64,000 bases of DNA from Nereocystis luetkeana. Lineage: Eukaryota; Sar; Phaeophyceae; Laminariales; Laminariaceae. Both the position numbers and the translations under genes were made by a program. The DNA lies in NCBI GenBank assembly GCA_031213475.1, contig JARUPZ010000011.1, positions 3,622,001-3,686,000 of the forward strand. The letters run 5' to 3'. Numbering within the stretch: the first letter of the stretch is position 1; each line of letters starts with the position of its first letter. The notes under the pieces were generated by a model. The model was not told the DNA's origin, made no database searches, and worked only from the letters and a program-made list of their open reading frames with translations. This document shows positions 1 to 12,275 of the stretch, piece by piece.

Positions 1-37
1 CGATGCGATTGGGCCGCTGAGCCAGCTCGCCCGGCAG
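1..37 (+). CDS. acetyltransferase exon, partial (window exon 1)
   Basis: End of an exon that begins upstream of the window. It reads DAIGPLSQLARQ and stops at CAG followed by gtgtgtgtgg, a usable donor in phase 0. The next exon starts in phase 0 at 1520, so the join is PLSQLARQ-TWAAHNTRS. It is short, so support rests mainly on the open frame and the donor. Confidence 0.6.
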
Positions 38-3000
38 GTGTGTGTGGAAAGGTGGCTGGGTCGGTGTGTTAATTTTTCTTTCGGTTTTTGTGTTTTAACG
101 TGCTTTTTTGTCTTCGCCGTGTTCTTTCGCGCGGCTTTTGTTTGTTGGTCTATGCCAAGTATGTTGTTTTTGCTCTGTGGATTAGGCTGGGTGATCTGGT
201 TGATTGTTTCTGCGATGTGTTTCGGTTGGTTGGGGTTGGTTTGTTCGTTTTTTCGTCCTGTCTGTTGTCTGATTTTTACCTGTATACATTTGCCTAAGGC
301 TGTTTCTTATGCGGTTCGATTTCGAGCTTCAGATTCACAAGTTTTGATTCGAAAAATGAAAGCATCTTCTTAGGCTACTAATGTTGTCGGATGGGAAGGA
401 TCGAAAATTGTCGGTGTTCAACCCATTATAAATTCGACGGGGCGTGTCTGGATAGTGGATGCCTTCGGATCGAATTTGTAGCTTTTGTGTTCTTTGGAGT
501 ATTACAAGCGAAATTATTATGAAAACTGCTTCGTTTCCCGCTCGCGGGTTCTTAAGAAGTGCTACGCTGCGAGCAGGCAAGAGCAGTAGTAGAGCAGCAG
601 CAGTGGAAAAACTTGAGTTTTCGACGTGCGGCGTGGATCGCATTGCTCGATCGAAATATGAAAGCCCGATGTTGTCTCCGATCGGAAACCGGCCTGTTCG
701 ATCCACACATGCATCCGACGGCATGATAATTATCCTTTTGCAGCCTGACTGTGCGCAATCGGACCGGAAAAAAAATCGATTGGAGAATCCGATATCCCAG
801 GTCTTCAGATTTTGGCCCAAAATCCGATGACTTGGGCCGTTGGATTTTCAAATCGAAATAGGGCAGGATCTTTAAATTGAAGATGCTATGCACGCAAGCA
901 AGTAGCAGCAGAACGACCGATAGGTTGGATCGTGACACAGCGTGACACAGCAGCAGTTATTAGTAGTCTGTCAGCGTGCTTGGCTCGGGTGTTTAATTGT
1001 GTCCAAAATTCAAAATCCCCAAGACAGGTTGACTCGAACGCGCTCGGCACGTAAGCAGTCAGCGTGGGTTCCAACGGTTGAATCGGATGGACGCCCAGTG
1101 CAGCGCACTCGGCGCGTCTCTTCGTACCGCCAGACCACAATGGATCCGGTGTTTGCTTGGATCTCTGCACGCACTATTAATTTGGTCAGATCGCGTAGGA
1201 AACCGTCTAAGACTTCGTACGATCGTGCGTAGTGGGCAACCGACGCAGTCGCCGCCGTGGTAGACGAGAGGTTCACGAAGTGTCCGGTCTTTCGGTGGTA
1301 TCCCGTTGATCGTTCGGCGCAACTTCGCGACCCCCCCTCCGTCCCCCGTCCTTTCTATGCTTTATTTTTTCTCATCATTCAAGTGTTCACTGCCCGTTTA
1401 TTCTGATCCATTGCGGTTGCTTGCTATGTACGCACTGACCAGGTGTTTTTTTCCCCATTTTTCTTTGCTCATTTTTACCACGCACCCTCACCCGCGTTCA
1501 CCTTCGAAACCGCCGCCAGACTTGGGCCGCCCACAACACCCGGTCTGCGCGAACCGTGGGGACGCTGCCGCCGATGCGCGAAGGGAGCGCGGTGGAGATA
1601 GGGCTGCCGGCAAGCGTCCCCGTCTTCCGCTCCTCGAGCGCCGGGTTTTGCGGCGCCGCGGAGATGTCTGGCGATTTCGGCGGCAGCGCTCCCGATGGCG
1701 AGAAGCTCAGCCGGTCGGGGTCTACCTCGGTTATGTCGGTTTCAGAGTTTTATGGGCCGAGCGGCGCGCGCATGCTCCAGCGGAGGGAGTCGACGGCGTC
1801 CCAGGTGTCGCTAGCCGACAGCTACGGAGAGGGGGAGGCTGCGGAGAGCGCGAGCATAGCGCGGGAGGAAAGCCGAGAGGGCACCGCGGCGCTGACGCTG
1901 CTGATGGCGGAGGGGGGGGAGCAGCCGCAGCCGCCGCTGTGTGACACTGCGGGGGTGGCCGTTGGGGAGGATGGGGGAGGGGGCAGTGGTGAGAGGAAAG
2001 GGGCGCCCAAGGGATCGAGACCGCAGACGCCGCAGCCGTCTCCGCGGGTAGCTACGCCGGATGCGACGGGTTCGAGGGCGCCTAGCCCGTCTCCGCCGTT
2101 CTCGTGGCCAGCGCAAGGGCAACCTATTGGGGAAGCGGCGGCGGTGGCGGCGGCTGGTGGTGGTGTCGGGGGTGAAGCTTCCCGGCAAGAAGCTACAGTG
2201 GGTGCAAGTCCGCCTGGTGCAGCGGCAGCCGCCGCTGCTCCTGCCGCTGCTGTGACACCCAGTCCTGCGGGGGGGGCTCAGCAGACGGCGGAAGGGGAAC
2301 GGGGGGAGAAAGCGCAGGCAGGGGGGTCCTCGTCACTACAGTCGGCGGAAGCAGCAGCAGCGGGAGCGGCAGCGGTAGCGACGGCAGGTGTGGCGGCGGC
2401 AGCGGTGGTGGCGGCACAAGGGGCGAATGGGGTAGCACCTCACGACGCGTCTTCTGTGTCGCCGTCGCCGGGGGGGGGTGCAAACGGTGACCCCGGCGGG
2501 AATCGCGCCCTGTTGCCACCCCCACCGCTGACGTTAGAGTCTCCTCACCCTTGCGCGCGCGCTAGCGGCTCCGCGACAGCTCCAAGCGCGCCGGCGGGGA
2601 ACCGCCCGCGGCCAGGCGGTGCGCTCGGCGTTAACGGCATTGGTAATTGCGATCGGAACGGTTCACCAGCTTCCTCTATGTCGTTGACGTGGAGTTCGGC
2701 TGCGGCCGCCAGCGCTCTACCGGTTGAGAGTTTAGGTGATGCCGCTCAGAAGCAGAATCAGCGCGTTGGGATCCCCCGCGCGATGAGCGTCGACTCAGCC
2801 CCAGCGTCGGCCAGGGTTTCCCCGCATTCTCTCACCGTGGGCACCCAGGGTCTCGGGTGGGGGGCGGCGGGGGTTTCGTCTGGGTCGGAGGCGTTCGAGA
2901 TCTCGGCTAGCGGTGGCACTGGCGATAGCGCCGGTGTAGGTGCTAATGGCGGAAGTAGCGTGGCGCGGACGGTGGGTGGGGCGTTGCACAGCCCTCGGCT

Positions 3001-3547
3001 GCGTGCGAAGAGCATGGACTCGGGCGGGAGAAAAGGGAAGAGCAAGAGGGGAAAGGGGCCCGGCGCCGCGGTAATGGGGAAGGCGGACAGGATTGGACGC
3101 ATGCTCCAGGTGTGTACTTAATGTTTTGTGAGGGCAACGTGGAGGTGTTGATGTTGGGGGCATGGTAACTAGGTTCGTTTTGCGCGGGGGCGTGAATTCC
3201 AAGAAAGGACCGCATTTTTGTGTGCTGCTGCTGCTGTAGTGTACACCTGGTACCAGATATTTTGTATTTTGTAGACGAGACCACCTTTGGGTATCGTGTG
3301 TTTTTGTTTGCTGCCTTTTTTTTCACTCGGAAGTGATATCGCCTTTGCCCGCCTCGTCACTCACCGAACGAAATTGCTAGCAGGAAATGAATGTACAACT
3401 ATAGGCTTTCCACCGGACGCCGCCCAATCGAACCGCTTTCTGTAAATGTAATCAAGTACAAAACGCTTCGCTCCGCGGGCGGCCTACGCCGTCCGCTTCG
3501 CTCGCTCAGGAAGGAAAAGTACGCGAAGCGGACAGAAAAGGTCGATG

Positions 3548-3587
<40 letters not shown>

Positions 3588-6500
3588 ATGAATGTTGTAA
3601 TTGCAAATTGGCGACTTGTTAATGCCAAGAGACAATGCCGTACGTACATACCCCAGGTAGGGTACTGATTTTCTTCCTTTGATATGTTTGTATGTACGAA
3701 CGAGAAAGCACAGCATGGCACAGCAGCAGCACCGCGAAAACAATGAAAATGAAACCGAAGAATCCGGAAAGAGAAAAAAATCCCCGTCCCATCTGCCGCT
3801 GGAACACCTTGCACCAGTCAAAAGTCAAAAAGAGAAAAAATGAACAGCAGAGCTTTCCTTTCAACCTCGTACGCCGCACGCCCCTCTCGGGACCACCTCG
3901 GCACCGATTCGGTCCGGGTAAAGCTTTCCTCCCTCTCTGTCAAAGTGTCCGGGTAAAGCTTTCCTCCCTCTCTGTCAAAGTGACCCCCGTCGCCCGCCCC
4001 GCGTGAAGCCCGGTGCTCACCGTGACCCTTGTTCGCCAGCTCGACGATGTCGGTGGTCAGACGGCGTACGTCTCCGTGTATACTTCAGCGTGGTGGCAAA
4101 AATAAGCACCGCTTGAATCTTAGCTTGCAATACCCAACGACCCTTCTGGACTCGTACATACTCGGTCTTATTTTTTCAGATGGAGGCCAGGCTGAGCCCA
4201 TTCATGCTTCCCTTGTGTCTCGAGGCACACACGACGCCTAGCCACGAAAACCGCGACCGCGCTCCTTGCAACCCCCCCCTCTACCCGCCAGCATCCGTCG
4301 ACACCCGCGACGGCGCCGGGCCCGCCCGCGTCGCCGTGCTCCGACTTACCCACACGCACACGAAACGGAAGAAAAAGAAGGAAAAAATAACTGAACGTGC
4401 AACAGAAATTTCTACCAGCCGGTGAAAAAAAGCGAAAGAGAGCCTGACAAACCGCTGAAAAAACAAAATCGACTTTTTTCTTTTTCCCGAGATTTTTCTT
4501 CTGTTGTTCCGGGAAAAAAAGTGTGGCAACGAGAAGCAAGCACGCAGAGAAAGCGAAGAACGCGAAGAAAGCAAAGATCGTAGAAGCGACAAAAAATCGT
4601 GGGAGACTCGCTGAGCTTGAGGTAGGTTCTTATAATCAAGTGATTTTAAGAAAAAGATTAAACGTAAGTATTTTTATGTATATACATACGTAAAATACGT
4701 CAGCCGTGAGTTGAGTTTCTACTTTCTATACTGACCGCCGCCGCCACACCCCAACACGCGAAATAAAACACTTCCCACCGCCCTCACCCTGACCAAAACG
4801 AAACGCCTCCCCCCACCGCCCGCCTATCCCTCCGCTCCCCTACCGCCAACCTTTCGATTGGTTCCTCATATAGTCCCTTTCTCGAGCGGTGACGCGGATC
4901 AGCAAAGATCTCCTGGTGGTCACGCTCGGGAAGCCCGACCAGCCTGCGAAGCCCCCGCCCGCTCGCTCCGGGTCCGGCACGACGACAGAGGCTATGCTGA
5001 AGGAGTTGCAGGCGTGGCATGCTTCGTCGGGGTTGGAGGGGATGCTGACGCCGGACTGTCATGACCCGGACCCGCCCATCTCGAGGGCGCTGGTGGATGC
5101 GCGGCACACATTCTTGGAGATGTGCCAGGTTAGTGGTGTTGCTTGCTCAGGTAGCCCTCTTGATGCTGCACTGTATGGAAACCTACTATTTATTAATATT
5201 AAATATTTTCTATTGGTAGTGGTCTGGCTCTAATTTTCCAAGCGTTTTATCCTCGGAACGGGAATGCAGTCCTAGAGGGATCGAGGGGGGCGGGGAAGGG
5301 CATGTGGAGGAAGGGTTGGGGTGGTGGAGGAATGTGGCGTGATGGGTAACGACGGAGGAGGGTTGATGGGGGGGGGGATAGGGGATGTGTAGGGGTGGGG
5401 GTGACCTTGTGCCGTGGCCCGGGGGGGGGGGGCTGCTGTGCTATTGTGTATTTGTGGCATTCTTGAGTGGTTATGGCGGTCTCTTTCAAATCTAGTCCCC
5501 CCCCCCCCCCCCCGTTATTTCAATATTTCGGAAACGGAACCAGGCCGGATGGGAAACGGGTTATAAACGGAATATCGTGTGTGCTCCGAGGGGTGAGAAA
5601 GGGACTGTCCGTGGCGCCACTCTTTCTCTCTCTCCCGCCGTTGCACCTCGCGCGCCCGCTGTTTTGTTGTTTTTGTGTAATGACTACTGGTTGAGTTTTT
5701 ACTACGGTAGTAATAGTCGATACCCAGCTCTGCATGCAGCGCGGTGTTTGACTGTTTTGTAATTTGTTTTCACGGTCAAGCTGCGCGATATTTGGGTTCT
5801 TTTTTTTTTGTTCACGATACTCACACATTCCCCCCCCCCCCTCTCGCTCGGCATTCTTCACTCGTCGCGACGCAACGCGACGCAACGCAACTCAACGCAA
5901 CGCAACGCAACGCAACGCCAAAAAAAAAACAGTTTCGACACTACCAGTTCGACACCCTTCGTCGGGCGAAGCACTCCTCGGCCATGGTGCTCTACCACCT
6001 GCACCGCCCGGAGAGCCGCAGCCTGAATCCGTTCTGTTCGCGCTGCCACCGCCCCGTGCGGTTCGTGCGGTACCACTGCGGCGTGTGTAACTACGATCTG
6101 TGAGTGCTCACCGCGGGGTGGAGAAAAACTGCGTCATGTTGTGTACATAGGTATATGTGTACCTCGTAACTATTTTTGGCAAAAGAAGAATCGGCTGCTG
6201 CGTGTACGCACCCTCGTGTTTTTGGCGGATCTACTTGGGAAATAGGCTGAGATTTTAACACTTTTTCGGCGGCTGCGCCCTCGTTTTTTAGGCGCAAACT
6301 ACTTGGAATTTGACTGAGATTATTTTTGCAGCGGCGAAAGGATTAATTACGTTGATGTCGATTGGCTTGTGGCTGGTGTAATATACCAGAGAGAGGTCAA
6401 GTGCCTGAACCGCGGTTAGGCTGGTTCGGTGGCATGATATGAGCTTAGCTCTGGAGGCGATATTGTGGTGGGGACCCTAACTCAGTGGTGTTGTTTATCA

Positions 6501-8042
6501 GCGGCCGTGCTTTTGAACCCCTTCTTGATATGCTTGACGTGCGCCGACGTTTTCGGGACAAACGAGTTGGAATTGGTGTTGGACATTTTTTTATCGCGTA
6601 CGAGGATTTTTATATAAGTACAACCGCGGTCCAGGATATTATACGTAAGTCTGTGCAGAAACCTGTTAGGAGTAAAGAAGTATAAAAGTGATGTACCTGG
6701 TAGGTAGGTGCGGACGATATATTCATAGTTATGTTTGCTACTCGAGTGCTACCGGGTATGCTATCAAGAGAGATATTCGCAAGTTTACGGCAGGACGTCT
6801 CGAAAGCGCAGTCGTAGCCCGTGGTAGGCAGTGCCGTATAGACCAATCTTCGTGTAGAAATACGAACGAAAATCGGACCAAAGACACTACCGGGTACAAA
6901 ACTAGACGATTACCTGGTATTACGTACGTGCGTTTGTATTCGTATTTCAGAATCGTGGTCTACATGGTGATGTCTCGTCCCGTCCCGGTGTATACACCAT
7001 CCGCCTTGGGTGCCTTGCGATCCCCACAACGCATGTCGCCACCGCTACTATTTGCCCCTCTAACCCGACGGCGGCCAGCCCAGACCACAGAGTTTCTTGT
7101 CATGTTTGTCGTGAAGGACTATGATCGCTGTTTACTCCTGATCACCCGCTTTCACGACCCCCTCATTCTTACACCCTCCCTACCCCCCCCCCCCCCCCCG
7201 CCACGGCCTACCCGTGTCCACGTATAATCCCTCGTTTGTTGTGAAACCCCTATAAAAGGTGCGCGGAGTGCGACGAGGATGTGGGCACCAAGTGCGAAGA
7301 CGGACACCCCCTGACCCCGTACCGGGTCACCTTCTCAACGGAAGACGCGGAAAAGTCGCCCGCCGCAGGCCGGACCCCGGCGACCGGCGGGACAAGCCTG
7401 TCTCCCCTGAGGCCTCCAGGTGGCGCAAGGTCCGATACCGAAGCGGCAGCATCGGCAGCGGGGGCGAGGGTGGGAGCGGGAGTAGCATTAGCGGTGAATG
7501 GTGGGGGTGGGGGTGGTGGTGGTGGTGGCGGTGGCGGTGGCGGTGGCGCAAATGCTACGAAATCGCCTGGGGCCCGCTTGTCTGGCAACGGCGGTGACGA
7601 TAGTGGCATGCAGCAACAGCAGCAGGCGCCACGGATGCGGGACTCGCGTGGGGGGGGCGATCAGGGCGGCGTGGGAACGGGAGTGGAAGGTGGAGGCGGG
7701 GTCGTCGTGGCGATGGACGAAAGCGAAGGTTCTGTCGGGGCAGCCGCTAACCCGGCTTGTTTGGGGAGGGTATCTGCCCCCTCCGCCTTACCCTCGCTGT
7801 CGCCTTCGAATTCGAATTCGACCGCGGAAGGGGTTCTGAGAGAGACGGAGAGACGGACTCGGGAGGCGGAGGGGGGGAAGCGTCCTGGTGCTCTAGCGCA
7901 AGGGGTGGCAGGTGGAGGATGCCCGGTGGTGCACACGGCTCCTAGGGTGGACGTTGGGGGGGGTGAAGGCCAGAAGGCGGCGGTGACAGTAGTAGCGGCG
8001 GCGGCGGCAGCAGGGGCAGCGGCGGGTGAGAGGGGTCCGTAA
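1..8042 (+). CDS. p300/CBP-type histone acetyltransferase (KAT11), 3' part
   Basis: Spliced gene running in from the left edge. Exons that join in frame are 1-37, 1520-3109, 4874-5128, 5933-6099 and 7259-8042, giving 943 residues in the window. The family acetylates histone tails in the nucleus as a transcription co-activator. Exon 3 has DPDPPISRALVDAR and exon 4 has FDTLRRAKHSSAMVLYHLH. These match the end of the KAT11 domain of p300 and plant HAC proteins (DPDPLIPCDLMDGR and FSSLRRAQWSTMCMLVELH). A ZZ zinc finger follows directly, as in the family. The acetyl-CoA-binding core, bromodomain and TAZ1 are not in the window and should lie upstream. Exon 2 is a disordered Ala/Gly/Ser/Pro insert of about 500 residues, placed where p300 has a much shorter Lys-rich loop. 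No TAZ2 domain follows the ZZ finger. The tail is low-complexity and ends at TAA 8040-8042. A GGTGAG just before the stop could be a donor to a further exon, but I found none. Confidence 0.85.
1520..3109 (+). CDS. acetyltransferase exon 2, disordered insert
   Basis: A 530-residue exon, phase 0 at both ends. The acceptor is CCGCCAG at 1513-1519 after a pyrimidine-rich stretch. The donor is CTCCAG/gtgtgt at 3109/3110. The frame stays open far upstream, so the GTG at 1556 and ATG at 1574 need not be starts. The protein is rich in Ala, Gly, Ser and Pro, with SP-type motifs (PSPRVATPD, RAPSPSPPF) that suggest phosphorylation sites. It ends in a basic run, GRKGKSKRGKG, followed by ADRIGRMLQ. That end aligns with the Lys-rich loop and following helix of the p300 HAT domain. 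In other frames this GC-rich exon is also open, which is only composition. Confidence 0.8.
3552..3585. repeat. (AT)n microsatellite
   Basis: About 17 uninterrupted AT units in the intron between acetyltransferase exons 2 and 3. Confidence 0.95.
3913..3982. repeat. 35-bp perfect tandem duplication
   Basis: Two identical 35-bp units (starting TCCGGGTAAAGCTTTCC) lie head to tail in the same intron. Perfect identity suggests a recent slippage or duplication event. Confidence 0.95.
4874..5128 (+). CDS. acetyltransferase exon 3, HAT C-terminal lobe
   Basis: 85 residues, phase 0 at both ends. The acceptor is CTCATATAG at 4865-4873 behind a long C/T tract. The donor is TGCCAG/gttagt. The start SLSRAVTRISKDLLVVTLG lines up with the KHKEVFFVIRL strand of p300. 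The end has DPDPPISRALVDARHTFLEM, which matches the family's DPDPLIPCDLMDGRDAFLTL block. A short Ser/Thr/Gly loop (PARSGSGTTTEA) interrupts the two. The matching block fixes both frame and strand. Confidence 0.88.
5867..5918. repeat. (CAACG)n short tandem array
   Basis: Degenerate 5-bp and 10-bp units of CAACG ending 15 bp before the acceptor of acetyltransferase exon 4. They replace the usual pyrimidine tract. Confidence 0.85.
5933..6099 (+). CDS. acetyltransferase exon 4, end of HAT and start of ZZ finger
   Basis: Starts after AACAG in phase 0 and ends in phase 2 at GATCT/gtgagt. It contains FDTLRRAKHSSAMVLYHLH, the last helix of the KAT11 domain, then the first two cysteine pairs of a ZZ finger: FCSRC and HCGVC, ending in NYDL. 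In p300 the same order is found (VYTCNEC, HCTVC, DYDL). A CAACG-type tandem repeat and a short poly-A run lie directly upstream of the acceptor. Confidence 0.9.
7259..8042 (+). CDS. acetyltransferase exon 5, ZZ finger end and C-terminal tail
   Basis: The acceptor TATAAAAG/G restores the codon split after GATCT, so the join reads NYDL-CAECDEDVGTKCEDGHPL. This supplies the third cysteine pair (CAEC) and the last zinc ligands. Where ZZ fingers usually have two histidines (HxH or HxxxH), here the pattern is C-x4-H (KCEDGH), so one ligand may be a cysteine. The remaining residues up to TAA 8040-8042 are a Gly/Ala/Ser-rich tail with Gly and Gln runs. No TAZ2 zinc-binding pattern is present. Confidence 0.82.
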
Positions 8043-10109
8043 GAAATCGATCACGGTCCTGGCTCCTGCTTTCCCTTTCTGCTTTTGCTGTCCACGCGGT
8101 TGTCTCGTAGTCCTTACTCTACGATTTTTTTTTTGTGCCACTTCCCCTTCCCGTTTTGTTTGTTTGTCTTATTTTGTCTTTTCTCTCTCTCCTGTTTTGT
8201 TTTTTGCTGCCTGCCCTATCTCTTTTTTTTTTTCGTCCGCGTCTTTGGAATATGCCTTCAGCACCCTTCCCTCCTAGCCTACTGCCCCTCTCTGCATGCC
8301 TGTAGTGCGTATTGCAAACGGCATTGGGGTGGGAAAGAGGTAGCCTTGTTCGCTGCGAAAGCTTACGCCTGGCGTGGGAGAATGGAAGGGAGGGGGGTAG
8401 GAGGATGGGTGGTGGTGACTTTAGGTTTATTCTGAGTCACGGATTGGAGGAAGGGTGTTAGTGGGACCGGTCGACCTCTGCTTTGGGAGCGGGCGATGAG
8501 CAAAGACCAGCAGTTGCTTCAGAGGGAGGGGGGGCATGAGGGCGGGGCGAAAGCGAGGCGTTACGATTTGGGCGACACGTCCTTGTTGCGGTTTTCGTAC
8601 TATCCTGGCAGGCTTTGGTCGATTGGCGTCCGCCTTTCTCCGGGCGTGTTTTGTGCGTTGTGTGTGTCCGTGTGGATTTCGCAACACTGAAAACAGCCCG
8701 TAGTACTGAAAACAGGCCCTTGACCTGCAACAATCTGTTCGCGCGTGGACTGATTGTTGGCGTTGACTGGAAGCCTTTTCCTTCCCTCCTGCTCGTGAGT
8801 GGTTCTCGTTGCTTGAAGCCCTCACGTTATCGCTGGCTTGAGGCAACTATGCGTATGAGAAGAGGCGGTGGTTGGCAGGGGACGGGGTGGTGTGGGGGTG
8901 GAAATATCATAGAACCCGCTCGCTCCCCCCTCCCCCCCCCCCCGCGCGATTTTCTCTTGGTCCTTCGTTTTTTTTTACGAACAGTGTAAATTTTGTAGGT
9001 GTAGTGGTTTTTGCACCCGCAAGAGATATACAAACAAGAAAACCTATGTGTGTGCTGCTGCTGTTGGCGCTGCTGCTGCTGCTGCTGCTATATTTTTGCG
9101 GTATGATATAATATTATGCTGATGATGAGTGAATTATTGTGGGAGGCGCTCTGCTACTGCTACTTCCACTACTACTACTACCAATAGTTACTACTTGAAT
9201 GTCGTTGTCGAGCCTTGCTTCTGGAAAACAAATCTTGGAAGGAATGAAAGGAGATTGCGCTGGTGGGTTGATAGATGGTGGATGACTGGAGGATGAGTTC
9301 AACGACGTTGGTTTGCGATTATGCAGGTGTTCCTTTCAGCAACATACAGGGTGGATCATCGTGCCTGTCGCCGTTTTTATTTTTTCTTTGTTTTCGGTGG
9401 TGGTAGTGGTGGTTGTGACGGGTGGTGGATATTATGGTCAGTAGAAGTTTTCTATTTTGGGGGAGGGTTTCTAGTTCGGGGAAGGTTTTGCTATTATTTG
9501 GGGGGGGGGGGTGGCTGCGCATCGTGGATTAGGTAGGCTACAGTAGCCATGGGAGCGAGCCCCCAGCACGTAGTGGGGTGGTGTGGGTTATGTGGCCCAA
9601 TCAATGAAGAAGCCGGTCCACATTGTTAAAACAGAATAAAAAATGACGGTCGAACCGATAACACATCGTGTATTTTTGTTGTTATTCATGCTCTTATGAA
9701 GAAAGAGAAGAGTAACGGTATGCCCACCCACGCCCCTGCCAAAGTTCTTCTGTGAACTGTCAAACTCCGTTTTTTACTCCTGTCTTGCTCAGCCGACTGT
9801 ACGTGAAACTCAAAATGTGTTGCTACTGCTTCCTCTCTGTCCGTCCGACCCCCCTCGCCAAGTACATCGCTCAGAGTCTATACACCGACTTGTTTCCTTT
9901 TTTTCATTTCCAAGCGGCCCCTACCGATTGACGCCCAAACAACGAGCGACGGAAATCGATGGCTGACACAAACAAGAAGCGGCTTGCACCAAAAGCCCTG
10001 ATTTCCGATTTTTCGACGCCCGCTCGTACTACAGATGTATCTCGACAAGAACCGGAACGATACGCACAAACCATTATTGAAATAGAGGAGTGAATATGAC
10101 GTAGAACGG

Positions 10110-10300
10110 GTTTGGCGCGGGGGTGGTGATGGTCGTTTCTCCTCTTCATATCTGGCACGGGACTGTCTGGTTTGTCCCCGTGGCGTGCCAAAAAACCGTC
10201 GGATTTCTCTTTTGGGTTCTCGCTCCGTGATTTGAGCACGCTCAACAACGAAGAAGCCAGCAGGTTGAATTGAGTTCGCAAGCTGTATCTCCGGTCGATT
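10110..10300. repeat. diverged direct repeat, copy 1
   Basis: Shares with 10745-10995 the ordered blocks GGCACGG.ACTG, GGTTCTCGCTC.GTG, GCACGCTCA and GCAAGCTGTA. The similarity is loose but collinear over about 190 bp. The nature of the unit is unknown. Confidence 0.5.
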
Positions 10301-10744
10301 GCTGAGTTCGTCTGAGAGTATATCGTATACTTCTCATACGTTTCTTTGTACAACCCAACGATAAAAAGCTACTGGTACATTTTTATAAACTTTTCCGCTT
10401 GCAAAGTTGAGTATCAACTATATAATCAGTCGAACTCACAGCTGACGTATTTCATAATTTTATAAAAACTTACCAGGTATCCAACAAGTATTCCTTTGTT
10501 TGGGACGTGGCCCGGCTTTATATTTATCCATACTACTTAATCCCAGTACTACCGGGGGCGGAGAGAAGCGGGAAGCTTGCATCGTTTACTTTGAATTTGA
10601 AATATATCTGTCGTACTTTTTTAGGAATTCTTTATTCTCCTATTTGGGGACTGCGGTTTATGTTGACACTCACTCGCGTTGGGTGCGGGAAGATGGTGGC
10701 AAGACAACTGCTTGCTGTAGGTGAAAAAACGGTTGTGACGAAAA

Positions 10745-10995
10745 GTGGGGGGGGTGGGGATGCTGGTCATCTCGGTCGATTAGCCTTTTCGTGCTTGGCA
10801 CGGAACTGACTTGTCTATTTAGACCCTGGTACAGACTTAAACGCTTTCACAACAAACCACAGGACGATACTCGTACGGTACTTCTCTTGTGGGTGGGGTT
10901 CTCGCTCTGTGGTTTTGGGCACGCTCATATGGGCAAAACCAAAGATAAAGCCGGCACGTTCTACAGTACGATTTTGCAAGCTGTAGCCCTTTCCA
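10745..10995. repeat. diverged direct repeat, copy 2
   Basis: Second copy of the unit at 10110-10300, longer by some tens of bases in the middle. Confidence 0.5.
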
Positions 10996-12178
10996 ACAGT
11001 TGCATTTTCGCCCGCGAACAGTGGTTTGACCCCGATAAAGTCGACACGTTTGATTGTTTTCGAACCGGTTTTTGCATGCTCTTCGTGTTTCTGGCGTACT
11101 GACCCGCGTGAGACCCTCGAATCAAGTACCTGGTATAAAAAACTTCGAAGAAACCTGCTCTAATTTTTTTTTTTTTTCGATTCGGAAATGCAATCTGGCC
11201 AAAACAATAAAATAAATGGACCTGAATTTCAATTTGACTAATTCGTCCTGAAAATAGAGTGAAATTTTAGTTATTTTCCGTCTTCGGGCATACGAAAACG
11301 AAATAATCGATCGAAGCAAATAATAATGCGGGTTCTAAGAAATTTACAGAAGATACACCGATGTATCGCTGATACATCGATGTATCGCTGCCGTGCGTAC
11401 GCCACAGCAGTTCGTTGGTATTCCCCAACCAAATTAACACACGAGTAGCTGGCTTTATACTCGTGGTGTTGGAAGTGTGGTGAGCTTCACCACTATTAAT
11501 ACAAGGGTTTGGTATTACACTTGCCAATCCACACCAGGACTGAAGAAAACAGTTGAAAATAATATACCAGGTACCATGTTACCAGGTAGGTACGTATACC
11601 AGGTATACGAATATGCACGAACGTGCTTTCGATGACCACGAAAAATGTGCGTCACATCAAAAGCGCATTGTATTCACCATGCTCCACAATGTCATTGTTG
11701 GCACCTCTTTTTTCTTTCGTCTGGTCACACAGTAGCTCACACAGGCACGCTTCGCGCCGAACTTATGCATCGAAAAAAAACACACACACCCGCCCACCCA
11801 ACACCGGGCACCCCCCGTGGAGTGAAAATACATGCTACAGTAACGAAAAACACTATTATGAATAGTATGACGACGTAAATACCGAAAAAAACAGGCGAGA
11901 GACCCAAAAAACGAACGATGAACGTCAGGCTGTACGGCGGAAATAGGCGGCGATTAATAGCACCAGCAACACGAAATTGATCCGAACACAAAATCAGCTC
12001 CAAAAAGCAGATGTATGTCGGGGGAGGAAACGAGCGGCGGCGCGCGTCAAGGAAGGGTGGACAAGCCACGAAAAAAAACTACTGCTGTGCCTGCGTATCA
12101 CGTTGTCCACCATCCCACACGACCCATAGTTTAAGAGGCATTCTCAGTGCGAATGGCTTATAAGGAACCGAGCAAACT

Positions 12179-12275
12179 TAAACCTGTTAGGACTGCAGTC
12201 CCGTTTTGGGGACAAACCGGTCAAATTCTAAGTAGTTTGCCCCCATAACGGGACTGCGGTTCTAAAAGGGTCAAG
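12179..12275. mobile_element. MITE-B copy
   Basis: Near-palindromic element of about 95 bp. The left arm carries GACTGCAGTCCCGTTTTGGG and the right arm the complement, around a short core. It is the only MITE-B between the PPR and acetyltransferase genes. No coding capacity; a non-autonomous DNA element by structure. Confidence 0.85.

Noticed and set aside
4180-4216. 37-base micro-exon in the acetyltransferase gene
   Set aside because: It would join in phase, but the acceptor at 4873 behind a strong pyrimidine tract gives a continuous frame that fits p300 better without it.
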